DNA of 64,000 bases from NCBI RefSeq assembly GCF_000147715.2, contig NC_017934.1:558001-622000 (forward strand). The letters are read 5' to 3'. The notes under the pieces are model-generated. The model saw only the letters and a program-made list of their open reading frames with translations. It was not told where the DNA came from and ran no database searches. Positions within the stretch are counted from its first letter, which is position 1; each line of letters starts with the position of its first letter. Shown here piece by piece: positions 17,622 through 27,203 of this stretch. Position numbers and translations under genes: made by a program. This DNA is from Mesotoga prima MesG1.Ag.4.2 (lineage in GTDB: Bacteria > Thermotogota > Thermotogae > Petrotogales > Kosmotogaceae).

Positions 17622-18175
17622 GGACCATATGTGACCACATTATTGATATCGCTCAGAACGCAGTCGACTCTGGAACGGAAGAAGCTACATTGAGAATCGT
17701 CGAGAAGAGAGAAGAGAGTTTTTACTTTTCGGTTGTTGACAGGGGAAAAGGAATTTCGAGTGAATCACTTGAATCCGTTTTAGATCCCTTCTATACTGAA
17801 AAGAGAAAGAAAGTGAAATTCGGATTGGGGCTTCCTATACTTAAGTTTGCTGCGGAGTCCACCGGTGGGGAATTTAGGATTCGTTCGGTCGAAGGATCTG
17901 GAACTGAAGTGAGTGCGAGGTTCTTGCTCTCGAGTATAGATTGTCAGCCTGTAGGAGATGTCCCTTCGACTCTATTTGTTGTTATTACATTGAGTGGCCG
18001 TGTAGACTGGTCTATAGAGAGGTTACTGGATGACGAGGGGTATGCATTTTCGTCGTCGCAGTTTCGAGAAGCTTTCGGGAACGACTGCTTCACTTCACCA
18101 GTCAAAATGAAGATGGTCTTGACCATTCTTCAAGAGGCAGAAATATCCCTGGGAGGTTTGTCAGATGTCCGTTAG
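17612..18175 (+). CDS. Histidine-kinase-like ATPase (GHKL) protein
   Basis: 187 residues. The N-terminal ~110 form a GHKL ATP-binding domain without any HisKA dimerisation domain: IIDIAQNAVDSG (N box), VVDRGKGISSE (G1), DPFYTEKRKK (F box) and FGLGLPILKFA (G2). The C-terminal ~75 residues are unlike known domains. As there is no phospho-acceptor histidine helix, it may act on a partner protein, like an anti-sigma kinase. ATG start overlaps the PHP gene by 10 nt. Confidence 0.8.
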   Translation: MGLRTICDHIIDIAQNAVDSGTEEATLRIVEKREESFYFSVVDRGKGISSESLESVLDPFYTEKRKKVKFGLGLPILKFAAESTGGEFRIRSVEGSGTEVSARFLLSSIDCQPVGDVPSTLFVVITLSGRVDWSIERLLDDEGYAFSSSQFREAFGNDCFTSPVKMKMVLTILQEAEISLGGLSDVR

Positions 18176-20636
18176 ACGATTGTTCTTGATTCTTGTGTTG
18201 GTCCTGGTCTCAGGATCTGTTTTTGCAGTTATTGTTCCTTCGAGAATTACCGTTCTTGACAACAGAGTGATCTCGGATGGAGAGGTGCTTGAGATACTCG
18301 ATATTCAGCGGGGAAAAGAGATTAGCGATTCAGAACTGAGTGAGGCACTGGAAAGAGTTAGAAACAGCGGTTACTTTTCAGATGTTTACTATAGTTTTGA
18401 TGAATCTTCCGGTCTTTTGAAGATTCAGGTTGTGGAATATCCTGTTGTCGATGTTGAAGTTGTTTTTGACGGTCCAAAAATCGTTGAACCTGACGTTCTT
18501 GAATCGGTTTCAGTGATAGAGAGCGGTAAACCGGCGGATCCCTCGACACTGATCTATGATATTCCCCTCACTCAGGAAGCTATGATGAGCAAACTCGTAG
18601 AAAACGGCTACATTGAACCTTTTGTTGAGGTAGAGTGGGAAACCGATAAAAGCCGAGAAGACGTTTTTTCTGGCAACATAAAAGATAGAGTAAAAGTGAC
18701 ATTTACAGTCAAAGTATCCTTTCTGTGGGAAGTATCGATTGAAGCACCCCTATCCGATGAGTCCAAGGCATTTCTGTCGAGCAAATTGCAGATTGATTGC
18801 CTGAAGAAGTACTATGACACATCATTTTTGGTTAGATGGATAAATTCTAAGAAGAAGTACGTGCCCAAGCTAGACGACATAAATATGATGGTTCAGACAG
18901 TCTACAGCACATATTATGCGAATTCCAGTGGTCAATGGGGATTTGATGACGAGACTTATCAGGCAATGATTCTTACGTTGAATAACGCGTTGAGAAACGC
19001 AAGACAGGTAACACTTCCCGAGGAAGTTAAAGAAAGCAGAGCGTTATCAATGAGCATTGCTTTTGCGCCGGTTGAATATGTGAAAGAAGAGTTCGATCTC
19101 AGAAGCGTTTTCATAGAGGGAAACGTCAATCTACAGAAAGGTGAAATCCTAAGAGAGACGGGACTCACGGAAGGTCAAAGAGTTGACAACGAGGTAGCGA
19201 TGAGATCTATTCAAGCAGTTCAGGACTTATATACTGAGAGAGGGTATCCTTTTATCAGGATAGAACCAGTTATTGATGAGAAGATCGGCTTCTTCAGTAT
19301 CAAGATTACGGAGCCTTTAGTAAGAGACATAACCGTTGAATTTGACGGTCCTAAGAAGACACAGGATTATTTGATAGTCGACAAGATAGTCATTCAGAAA
19401 GGCAATGTATTGTCGCTTGATGAGCTTAGAAATACATACGCTTTCTTGAACAATACCGGCTACTTTTCAAAAGTTGATATCGCTCCTGTTCCTGTTGGTG
19501 AGGATGCGCTCGACGTAAGCATTACGCTTCAGGAGACTGATAAGAATAATAAGATCGGCGGAGGAGGAGGCTGGCAGAATGGGTTGAATCTGTATCTCGA
19601 TCTCGGACTTCTCAATGTTTGGGGCTACGGGCAGAACATCTCAACGACACTCAGTGTTACGCTTCCCATGCCGAACAATAAGGAAGTTATCGTGACTGAC
19701 GGAGCTACAGAGACTACGACAAGAAGGCCAGCCTTTGATGCAACTATAGGCTATTCTGTCCCAAAGGTAGGAGGAACAAAACTTGATCTCGATACGGCAT
19801 TCAAGTTTAAATTCTCAGGATTCACGACAACAAATGATTCGACTGACACTATAGTCACGAAATCCTCCCAGGAAACGGAGTTCTTGTTCTCTTTGACTCC
19901 CATTTATAATATTTCCCCTGGCCAGAAAGTCGGTTTTACCGCCGGTTACGAATACATAATGTCTGAAAGCCAGGTCTCAACGGAAACTAAAACTGCTACG
20001 GAAGTCGACACGGGTAGTCTCTCAGAAAATTTTGATGGTATCTTCACTGGATTGAGCTATGAGCTGTCTACCCGAGACGATCTTTACAGGCCTACTATGG
20101 GAAGTGAGTACCTAGCCGGACTGACAGTCAGAGGTTTATTTGGAAAGGATAACGAGCCATTTATTTCGGGTTATGCGGAGTACAGAAACTTCATGTCGAT
20201 AGGGGACCCGGTACTTGGTTTCAGAGTGAGAACTCAGCAGCTATTCCCGCTTTCGCCAAACGGTGTTTTCAGAAGTTATTTGTTGACTCCGGACACATTT
20301 GTTCGAGTCAGGGGTTCGCAAAGTATAGGCCAGAACGCGTACGGAGTTACCGTAGGCTCTGCGCAGTTAAGGTATCCCCTAACACCTGAGGCCTCTTCAA
20401 TACCCTTAGATATTGTGGGATTTGGAGACTTGCTTTTCTATAGAAAGACACCAGGCGGAGACTTAATAGGAGGGAATTTCCTTGCTGACTTTGGCCTGTG
20501 CATAGACATATCGATACCGATGATAGGTTTGGTCCGACTTGGCTACGGTTACAACACTTTTCTTGCTGAGCAAAACTCTGGAGCAGGGGAACCGTATTAT
20601 GGGACGCCGTTCTTTGGCTTTGGAGCAGCATTTTGA
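18165..20636 (+). CDS. bamA: Outer membrane protein assembly factor BamA (Omp85 family)
   Basis: The 823-residue protein begins with a signal peptide (VRRLFLILVLVLVSGSVFA), has several POTRA domains in the first ~460 residues (for example ILDIQRGKEISDSELSEAL ... GYFSDVYYSF, EGNVNLQKGEILRETGL and LDELRNTYAFLNNTGYFSKV) and a C-terminal 16-strand type barrel ending in FGFGAAF with the terminal Phe. A long insertion separates the early POTRAs. It inserts beta-barrel proteins into the outer toga membrane. ATG preceded by GGAGG. Last gene of the run, 6 nt before a strong terminator. Confidence 0.92.
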   Translation: MSVRRLFLILVLVLVSGSVFAVIVPSRITVLDNRVISDGEVLEILDIQRGKEISDSELSEALERVRNSGYFSDVYYSFDESSGLLKIQVVEYPVVDVEVVFDGPKIVEPDVLESVSVIESGKPADPSTLIYDIPLTQEAMMSKLVENGYIEPFVEVEWETDKSREDVFSGNIKDRVKVTFTVKVSFLWEVSIEAPLSDESKAFLSSKLQIDCLKKYYDTSFLVRWINSKKKYVPKLDDINMMVQTVYSTYYANSSGQWGFDDETYQAMILTLNNALRNARQVTLPEEVKESRALSMSIAFAPVEYVKEEFDLRSVFIEGNVNLQKGEILRETGLTEGQRVDNEVAMRSIQAVQDLYTERGYPFIRIEPVIDEKIGFFSIKITEPLVRDITVEFDGPKKTQDYLIVDKIVIQKGNVLSLDELRNTYAFLNNTGYFSKVDIAPVPVGEDALDVSITLQETDKNNKIGGGGGWQNGLNLYLDLGLLNVWGYGQNISTTLSVTLPMPNNKEVIVTDGATETTTRRPAFDATIGYSVPKVGGTKLDLDTAFKFKFSGFTTTNDSTDTIVTKSSQETEFLFSLTPIYNISPGQKVGFTAGYEYIMSESQVSTETKTATEVDTGSLSENFDGIFTGLSYELSTRDDLYRPTMGSEYLAGLTVRGLFGKDNEPFISGYAEYRNFMSIGDPVLGFRVRTQQLFPLSPNGVFRSYLLTPDTFVRVRGSQSIGQNAYGVTVGSAQLRYPLTPEASSIPLDIVGFGDLLFYRKTPGGDLIGGNFLADFGLCIDISIPMIGLVRLGYGYNTFLAEQNSGAGEPYYGTPFFGFGAAF

Positions 20637-20642
20637 TGAAAT

Positions 20643-20673
20643 AAAGAAAGCGCGGCCTGGCCGCGCTTTCTTT
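20643..20673. terminator. Bidirectional intrinsic terminator between bamA and the HDAC-like gene
   Basis: Perfect 15-bp inverted repeat AAAGAAAGCGCGGCC / GGCCGCGCTTTCTTT around a single T, A/T rich at both outer ends. It therefore works for both convergent transcripts: the 17.5-kb plus-strand run and the metG-to-HDAC minus-strand operon. Confidence 0.93.
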
Positions 20674-20679
20674 AGATTT

Positions 20680-21642
20680 TCATCTGATTGACGTAAGGAA
20701 GTTCAAAACGGAGGCAGAATTGGCATTGGGATTATATCCGCCTTCTTGAACTATAAGCTTCTGAACTTCTATTTCCCCGATCAACTTTCCCATCATTGAA
20801 TAATCCTCGCTGCTGAGATTGAAATGGCCTATGCCATCATCTTTGTGACCGTCTGTACCCAGGGAGATGATCATGAGATCAGGAGAAAAGTCTTCGATCT
20901 CTTGTAGAGCCTTCGACAGAGTTCTCATGTACTCTGGGCCTTCTATACCTCCGGCAAGAGGAAAATTCATGTTAAATCCCTCTCCTGTGTCAGAACCTAT
21001 CTCCCAGGAGTTCCCGCTAATCCAGGGATAGAAATTCTTAGGATCACCATGTATAGAGACATAGAAAACAGTATCATCGTAGTAGAAGATTTCTTGAGTA
21101 CCGTTCCCATGGTGAAAGTCTAAATCGAGAATTGCTACATAACCCCTGGTGTGTTTCTGGTAGTACTTGGCTGCTATTGCTGCGTTGTTGAAGTAGCAGT
21201 AACCTCCACCAGTCGATTTGCCTGCATGATGTCCTGGTGGTCTGCATAAGGCATAGGAAACGGGTTCACTTTCAAGAATAGAGTCAACTGCATTCAGCGC
21301 TGTTGACACTGATGCGAGAGCACTCACATAGCATCCCGAAGTGACCGGTGTACCAGTATCGAAGAGCTTATCATAGCCGAAAACCTCTGGAAAATATTCT
21401 CTGTCTCTGGAAACCGAATTACTTTTCGCCTTGAGCCATTCTACGTATTCTGGCGTATGAACCTGAAAAAGATGGGAACAGTGGTAATCTCTTGGTTCTT
21501 TTATTTGAAACCCGGCAGATTCTAGAGCGCTACGGACAGATTCGATTCTTTCTGGTCTGTCCGGGTTTTCAATCCAGTTACCGTTATCAAGCTCCTTCAT
21601 CGGGAGATGGAAGAGATGCCTTCTGTCGTAGAAAACTATCAA
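20680..21642 (-). CDS. Histone deacetylase / acetylpolyamine amidohydrolase family protein
   Basis: Zinc amidohydrolase of 320 residues. The family motifs are intact: RPPGHHAGKSTGGGYCYFNN with the His pair, LDLDFHHGNGTQE (zinc Asp and His), SLGTDGHKDD (second zinc Asp) and VQEGGYNP near the end. Bacterial members deacetylate acetylpolyamines, acetoin-related substrates or proteins. TTG start overlapping rpiB by 4 nt, last gene of the metG-gyrA-lexA-rpiB unit. The substrate is not readable from sequence; an acetylpolyamine is plausible because thermophiles and their relatives use long or modified polyamines. Confidence 0.82.
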   Translation of the reverse strand: MIVFYDRRHLFHLPMKELDNGNWIENPDRPERIESVRSALESAGFQIKEPRDYHCSHLFQVHTPEYVEWLKAKSNSVSRDREYFPEVFGYDKLFDTGTPVTSGCYVSALASVSTALNAVDSILESEPVSYALCRPPGHHAGKSTGGGYCYFNNAAIAAKYYQKHTRGYVAILDLDFHHGNGTQEIFYYDDTVFYVSIHGDPKNFYPWISGNSWEIGSDTGEGFNMNFPLAGGIEGPEYMRTLSKALQEIEDFSPDLMIISLGTDGHKDDGIGHFNLSSEDYSMMGKLIGEIEVQKLIVQEGGYNPNANSASVLNFLTSIR

Positions 21643-22100
21643 GGCTCATTCACCCGATTCTCGAAAGTATCCGTTTCAAGTTTGTCAACTCTGGTTTGGT
21701 GCCGACCACCTTCTTCAGACGAATTAAGAAAAGCATCGACTATCCAGCCCGCCAGCTCACTTCCGATCAGCCGTCCTCCAAGCACTAGAACGTTTGCATG
21801 ATTATGTCTCCTGGAAAGAGCCGCCATCTCGGGGAAAAGGCAGAGAGCAGCACGAATGCCTCTGTGCTTGTTGGCCGCTATGGACATTCCAATTCCAGTT
21901 CCGCAAAGCAGAATACCATAATCGGCATCATTGTCAGTTACTGATTTACAAACCTTGTCTGCAAAATCAGGATAGTCTACCGAAAGACTGCCCGATTCTG
22001 GACCATGATCAATTACTGAATGGCCCTTACTCTCGACATATTGCACGAGAAAAGATTTGAGTTCATAAGCTGCATGATCGGAACCAATTGCAATCTTCAT
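21639..22100 (-). CDS. rpiB: Ribose-5-phosphate isomerase B
   Basis: Interconverts ribose-5-phosphate and ribulose-5-phosphate in the pentose phosphate pathway. Residues of the LacAB/RpiB fold are present: AIGSDHAAYELK with Asp/His, and LLCGTGIGMSIAANK with Cys66 as the catalytic base, then RHNHANVLVLGGR. The 153 residues include a short non-conserved C-terminal tail beyond the ~143-residue T. maritima enzyme. ATG preceded by AAGGAG. Confidence 0.95.
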   Translation of the reverse strand: MKIAIGSDHAAYELKSFLVQYVESKGHSVIDHGPESGSLSVDYPDFADKVCKSVTDNDADYGILLCGTGIGMSIAANKHRGIRAALCLFPEMAALSRRHNHANVLVLGGRLIGSELAGWIVDAFLNSSEEGGRHQTRVDKLETDTFENRVNEP

Positions 22101-22127
22101 GTTTCAACTCCTTGAAAAAGCGTTCTA

Positions 22128-22754
22128 CTATTTATACCAACGCAGCACTCCGGAAAGTCTGCCTTGTATCTTAACTCTGTTAGCTTCAACGACAATTGGA
22201 AGCATTTCTGGATTTGAGGGAACGAGCCGGATTTTCGGCCCTTCGTTTTCGTACTTCTTCAGAGTGGCGTATTCATCATCTATCAGTGCTACCACTATTT
22301 CACCGTTGTTTGCCCACTCCTGCTTCCTTATGATAACGAAATCTCCGTTGACTATGTGAGATTCAATCATGCTGTTACCAGTTACCTTGAGCATGTAGTA
22401 TTCGAATCCCCTTCTGATCATCCAAAGCGGCACGGGAATCTTCTCGTCTTCAGTTTGAACCGCTTGAATAGCTTCACCTGCCGCAACATTGCCAATAACT
22501 GGGAGCATCACAACATCTTCACCGGGTTCAAGCGACGAACCATCTGGGCTTCTCAAGACTCGAATTCCTCGAGAAACGCCGGTCCTTTCGATGTAACCCT
22601 TTTTTTCAAGAGACTCGAGATGTTTCGCCACCCCCCTTGGAGAGGATATCTCGAAATCCCTGCAGATATCCCTTATGCTTGGCGGGTAACCATAGAGCTT
22701 AATGAAGTTCTCGATGTACTCAAGAATCTTCTTTTGTTTCTCCGTCAGAGTCAA
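22128..22754 (-). CDS. lexA: SOS response repressor LexA
   Basis: Autocleavable repressor of DNA damage genes. N-terminal winged helix (~1-65) with the LexA signature YGYPPSIRDICRDFEISS, cleavage site Ala92-Gly93 (NVAAGEAI), and the S24 peptidase domain with Ser128 (VTGNSMIES) and Lys166 (YATLKKY). 208 residues, standard length. TTG start with GGGGGGTG upstream. It lies 33 nt behind gyrA with no clear promoter in between, so it is probably transcribed from the metG promoter region, with read-through into rpiB. No LexA box can be assigned with certainty. Confidence 0.95.
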   Translation of the reverse strand: MTLTEKQKKILEYIENFIKLYGYPPSIRDICRDFEISSPRGVAKHLESLEKKGYIERTGVSRGIRVLRSPDGSSLEPGEDVVMLPVIGNVAAGEAIQAVQTEDEKIPVPLWMIRRGFEYYMLKVTGNSMIESHIVNGDFVIIRKQEWANNGEIVVALIDDEYATLKKYENEGPKIRLVPSNPEMLPIVVEANRVKIQGRLSGVLRWYK

Positions 22755-22787
22755 TTCATGACACCCCCCTATGTTTGACTGGGATTT

Positions 22788-25214
22788 TTAGTCAACAACA
22801 ACCGCCATCGATGCAGCAATATCGTTATCCTTCAGATCAACTATTCTGACTCCCTTTGTTACTCTGCCAGTGGGCCTTACCTGAGATACGGGGATTCTGA
22901 TAGACATACCCAACTTAGTAGCAAGTATAACTTCATCGTCACTGTTAACTACTAGCGTTCCAATAACTTTCCCGATCTTCTCCAGCCCGTAAATGTTTTT
23001 TACTCCTAAACCTCCACGATTCTGACTCCTGTACTCAGATAAGCAGGTCCTTTTCCCACCACCTTTTTCGGTGGCTGTGAGTAGGAATCTCGTATCTTCG
23101 GAAGCAACGATGTTGGCGCCAACAACTTCATCGTTCTTCTTCAGCCTGATTCCCATAACTCCTGCTGCGCTTCTTCCCATGGAACGTACCTGATCCAGCG
23201 GGAATCTTATTACCATTCCGTTCTTTGTTGAGATGATTATGGTGTCATCTTCTCTAGATGTAAGCGATGCATCGATAACTCTGTCACCCTCGTTGAGGCT
23301 AATAGCCTTTATGCCGGAGATTCGTACATTCAAAAATGCTTCGAACTCAGTCTTTTTTATCTTCCCTGATCTTGTCGTGATGACAAGTTGCTTTCCTTGA
23401 ACTTCTTCCTTTCTCGTCGAAAGAACGGCTTGCACGTTTTCATCTGGATCGATCTTGATGTAGTTTGCAAGAAGCTTTCCCTTAGAATCTCTAGACGAGT
23501 GATCGATGATGTGATTGCTCAACACGTAGGCCTTTCCTTTTGATGTTATTATGACCGTTTTGCTGAGTCTAGTGGTGGTAAGTATATTGACAACGAAGTC
23601 TTCGTCTCCGGTTCTTACTCCTATCACGCCCTTGCCGCCTCTACCCTGTTTTCTGTAGCTTTCAAGAGGAGTCGATTTTATGTAGCCCTTCTTCGTAACC
23701 ATCAGGACTATATCCTCGTCCGGTATCACATCTTCTATATTGAAATCAGTTCCATTTCCCAAATCAATCCTTGTACGCCTAGCATCTCCGTACTTCGCTT
23801 TTATTTCATTCAATTCATCTAGAATTATCCCATAAACCTTCTCATCGCTTGCGAGAATCATTCTGTACTCGTTTATTTTTGCAACAAGGTCTTTGTACTC
23901 GTTGAGAAGCTTTTCAATTTCCATTCCTGTAAGCTTTCCCATTCTCATATCGAGAATCGCCGAGCTCTGCTCCTGGGTGACTTCCAGCGTCTCCATAAGG
24001 TTTTTGGAAGCCTCTTCGCTATTGGCGGAATTTCTTATTATATCCACAACAGTATCTATCGATCTCGTGGCCTTTGTCAATCCCTCAACGATATGTGCTC
24101 TCTTCGATGCTTGTTCTAAATCGTACTCCGTTTTCGATCTGATTACGTTGAACCTGTGGGAAAGAAATCCCTGAAGGATCTGTTTTAAGTTCATTACTCT
24201 CGGTCGCTTTTTTTCGTCTATAACCAGCATATTGACGCTAAAGGTTGTTTGTAATTGCGTGTGTTTAAAAAGCAGATTCAGAACTACATTTGGATCTGCT
24301 CCACGTTTAAGTTCAATGACCACTCTGAGGCCTTTTTGATCCGATTCATCCCTGATATTTCTGATTTGCAGATCACGATGGTTCTGAGTTGCATTCACAA
24401 TCTGTTCTATAATATCCGCCTTCGATGTATTGTAGGGTATTTCACTGACAACTATTTGTGAGCTTCCTCCCGATTCCTCAATCTCTGCGATTGCCCTGAC
24501 GGTTATCCTTCCCTTCCCTTCTTGATAGATTGAGGGAATGGAAGCGGCATCCATAATCATACCGCCAGTGGGGAAGTCCGGACCCTTTATGTGTCTTAGC
24601 AAATCCGATACAGAACATTCGGGATCTTTTATCAACAAACTGATAGCATCGATAATTTCCACAAGATTGTGGGGTGGAATACTGGTCATCATACCCACTG
24701 CAATCCCGGATGTGCCATTGAGAAGGAGGTTGGGAATCTTTGTAGGGAGTACGTCAGGTTCCGATAGCGATCCGTCGAAATTGGGCATCATGGGAACAGT
24801 GTTCTTATCGATATCTTGTAGTAGTTCCTCGGCAAGCGTTTCCATTCTCGCCTCGGTATACCTCATTGCCGCGGGCGGATCCCTGTCTATCGAACCAAAG
24901 TTACCCTGGCCTTCAACGAGAGGATAGCGCATTGAGAAGGGTTGAGCCATTCTGACAAGCGCGTCGTATATCGCAGCATCGCCGTGTGGATGAAACTTCC
25001 CCATGACCTCACCAACTATTCGAGCGCTTTTCTTGAACCCTTGGTTATGATGAAGACCTAGCTCCGACATTCCAAATAGTATCCTGCGTTGTACAGGTTT
25101 TAGACCGTCACGCAAATCTGGAATGGCCCTTCCCACAATGACGCTCATCGAGTAGAGCATATATGAATTAATCAGTTCATCATCTATATTCTTGTGTATT
25201 ATCTCTTCGGGCAA
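22788..25214 (-). CDS. gyrA: DNA gyrase subunit A
   Basis: The 808-residue type IIA topoisomerase subunit has the breakage-reunion domain (1-~490) with catalytic Tyr119 in [10 protein letters not shown] and the quinolone-determining helix [18 protein letters not shown]. The C-terminal beta-pinwheel carries a GyrA box ([10 protein letters not shown]), so it is GyrA, not ParC. At the position of E. coli Ser83 there is Ala (residue 80), while the Asp87 equivalent is kept. TTG start preceded by AGGAGG, 21 nt after metG. Confidence 0.96.
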   Translation of the reverse strand: MPEEIIHKNIDDELINSYMLYSMSVIVGRAIPDLRDGLKPVQRRILFGMSELGLHHNQGFKKSARIVGEVMGKFHPHGDAAIYDALVRMAQPFSMRYPLVEGQGNFGSIDRDPPAAMRYTEARMETLAEELLQDIDKNTVPMMPNFDGSLSEPDVLPTKIPNLLLNGTSGIAVGMMTSIPPHNLVEIIDAISLLIKDPECSVSDLLRHIKGPDFPTGGMIMDAASIPSIYQEGKGRITVRAIAEIEESGGSSQIVVSEIPYNTSKADIIEQIVNATQNHRDLQIRNIRDESDQKGLRVVIELKRGADPNVVLNLLFKHTQLQTTFSVNMLVIDEKKRPRVMNLKQILQGFLSHRFNVIRSKTEYDLEQASKRAHIVEGLTKATRSIDTVVDIIRNSANSEEASKNLMETLEVTQEQSSAILDMRMGKLTGMEIEKLLNEYKDLVAKINEYRMILASDEKVYGIILDELNEIKAKYGDARRTRIDLGNGTDFNIEDVIPDEDIVLMVTKKGYIKSTPLESYRKQGRGGKGVIGVRTGDEDFVVNILTTTRLSKTVIITSKGKAYVLSNHIIDHSSRDSKGKLLANYIKIDPDENVQAVLSTRKEEVQGKQLVITTRSGKIKKTEFEAFLNVRISGIKAISLNEGDRVIDASLTSREDDTIIISTKNGMVIRFPLDQVRSMGRSAAGVMGIRLKKNDEVVGANIVASEDTRFLLTATEKGGGKRTCLSEYRSQNRGGLGVKNIYGLEKIGKVIGTLVVNSDDEVILATKLGMSIRIPVSQVRPTGRVTKGVRIVDLKDNDIAASMAVVVD

Positions 25215-25235
25215 AGACTTTTTCCTCCTTGGTTG

Positions 25236-27143
25236 TCAAGAAACTTTTGCGCCTGGTTGCACATCCTTGTGTACCGTGAGCAGTGAAAGAGAATCACCGA
25301 TCTTTGCAGCCAGGATCATGCCGTTTGATTCAATTCCCATAAGTTTTGCCGGTTGAAGATTCGCAACGATGACAACTTTAAGACCGACAAGTTCTTCAGG
25401 GTTATAGAACTGAGCAATTCCAGCTACTACCTGTCGCCTTCCTAGATCACCTAGGTCGAGTTGTAATTTTACGAGTTTTCTCGATTTTGGGACGATTTCG
25501 GCTTCAGTTACAGATGCGACCCTCAATTCGACTTTTGAGAAGTCATCAATGCTTATTAAAAGATTGTCTTTGATCTCCGGGCCCGTCTCCTTGTTTTCCA
25601 TCTCAGTCACCTTCCTGTGCTTTTCGATTTCGATTCTAGGAAAAATCGGCTCTCCGTGACTAACTCTTTTTCCTGCCACTATATCCGACCAGCTTACGTT
25701 TTCGAGGGTCATGGTTCCACCAAAACCTAACCTCTTTCGAATCTCTCTCGCTGTTCTAAACATTACAGGCTCAATCATTATGGAAACATTTTTCAAAGTG
25801 CAGACAAGATTGTGCAGAACCGTATCTAGTCTGCCCTTCATTTCCGGTTTTTTCCCCATTTTCCAGGGCTCAGTAAGATCGATATATTTGTTTCCGAATC
25901 TGATTAGCTCCCAAACTGATTCAAGAGCCTGGGTGAACCTCATATTATCCATTGACTCAGTGTAGGCAGAGAATGTCTTCTCCCCAAGCTCCACAAGGTC
26001 TTCGTCTATCGTTTCTGTGATGCTCCTTTCAGGAACAGCACCATCGTTGAATTTCTGAATCATGACGACAGTTCGATGCAGAAGGTTACCGAGATCATTC
26101 GCAAGATCGGCATTGATTCTGCTAATCAAGTTGGTTTCAGAGAAGTCACCGTCTCTCCCAAACTGTATGTCCCTTAGGAGGTAGTACCTCAAAGCATCGT
26201 TGCCGTAGGTTCTAACGAAGGCCACAGGACTGATTGCATTTCCGAGTGACTTTGAAATTTTCTGGCCATTCACGGTCAACCATCCATGGGCATAGATCTG
26301 TTTTGGCAGAGGAAGACCCGCAGAGAGAAGCATGGCGGGCCAAATTATCGAATGAAAACGATTTATCTCCTTGCCGATCAGATGAACATCGGCAGGCCAG
26401 TATCTTTCGAAATGATCAATGTTATGAGGGTACCCAATAGCGCTCAAGTAGTTTATCAGCGCGTCAACCCAAACATATATGACATGTTCTGGATCATCTG
26501 GCATTGGAACGCCCCAGTCAAATGAAGTCCTGGTAATACTCAAGTCTTTCAATCCGGATTCCAAAATCCTTAGCATCTCGTTTCTTCTGAAGTCAGGTTG
26601 AACGAACTGGGGATTCTCTTTGTAAAACCTCAGAAGAATATCATTATACTTTGAAAGGCGGAAGAAGTAGTTTTCTTCGCTTACCCACTTAACTTCTCGC
26701 CCACACTCCGGGCAAGTTCTTCCTTCCTTAAGATCTTCTTCGTTCCAGAAAGTTTCGTCCGGTATGCAATACCAGCCCTCATACTTTCCCTTATATACGT
26801 CGCCATTTTCCTTTAGCTTGGAGACGAACGTCTGAACAGTCTTCATGTGGTATTCATCAGTCGTTCTTACAAAAGCGTCGTTTGTAAGCTCAAGTTCTTT
26901 CCAAAGTGCCTTGAATTTTTCAGCCATCTCATCGCAGTATTTCTGGGCTTCAACATTTCTTTCTATGGCTTCGTTAAGCACCTTCTGTCCATGTTCATCG
27001 GTTCCAGTTAGGAAAAACACATCGTATCCGGAGAGTCTCCTATATCTTGCGATAACATCTGCAACTATTGTCGAATACGCGGACCCTATATGCGGTTCGC
27101 TGTTGATGTAGTATATTGGCGTAGTGACGTAGAACTTCTCCAC
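25236..27143 (-). CDS. metG: Methionyl-tRNA synthetase with C-terminal tRNA-binding domain
   Basis: Class I synthetase of 635 residues: Rossmann domain with the HIGH-type motif SEPHIGSAYST, one zinc knuckle (CPEC, partner Cys-type residues in the CP insertion), WVDALINYLSA and the KMSKS equivalent KISKSLGN. An anticodon-binding helical domain follows, and a fused C-terminal EMAP/Trbp111-like OB fold begins at ~530 (ISIDDFSKVELRVASV). GTG start with GGAGGTG. First gene of the metG-gyrA-lexA-rpiB-HDAC unit, with a recognisable promoter at 27161-27185. Confidence 0.96.
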   Translation of the reverse strand: MEKFYVTTPIYYINSEPHIGSAYSTIVADVIARYRRLSGYDVFFLTGTDEHGQKVLNEAIERNVEAQKYCDEMAEKFKALWKELELTNDAFVRTTDEYHMKTVQTFVSKLKENGDVYKGKYEGWYCIPDETFWNEEDLKEGRTCPECGREVKWVSEENYFFRLSKYNDILLRFYKENPQFVQPDFRRNEMLRILESGLKDLSITRTSFDWGVPMPDDPEHVIYVWVDALINYLSAIGYPHNIDHFERYWPADVHLIGKEINRFHSIIWPAMLLSAGLPLPKQIYAHGWLTVNGQKISKSLGNAISPVAFVRTYGNDALRYYLLRDIQFGRDGDFSETNLISRINADLANDLGNLLHRTVVMIQKFNDGAVPERSITETIDEDLVELGEKTFSAYTESMDNMRFTQALESVWELIRFGNKYIDLTEPWKMGKKPEMKGRLDTVLHNLVCTLKNVSIMIEPVMFRTAREIRKRLGFGGTMTLENVSWSDIVAGKRVSHGEPIFPRIEIEKHRKVTEMENKETGPEIKDNLLISIDDFSKVELRVASVTEAEIVPKSRKLVKLQLDLGDLGRRQVVAGIAQFYNPEELVGLKVVIVANLQPAKLMGIESNGMILAAKIGDSLSLLTVHKDVQPGAKVS

Positions 27144-27160
27144 AGGACACCTCCAGAAAT

Positions 27161-27185
27161 ATTATATCATTTACTTAGCTAAATG
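27161..27185 (-). promoter_or_regulatory. metG promoter -10 with adjoining inverted repeat
   Basis: On the minus strand TATAAT at 27161-27166, 18 nt ahead of the metG GTG. Directly upstream is CATTTA-N6-TAAATG (27168-27185), an 18-bp inverted repeat between the -10 and the expected -35, a typical repressor position. No good -35 is visible. As the unit includes lexA, LexA autoregulation is one possibility; nothing in the sequence identifies the protein. Confidence 0.5.
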
Positions 27186-27203
27186 TATACCAAACGAAAC
27201 AAT

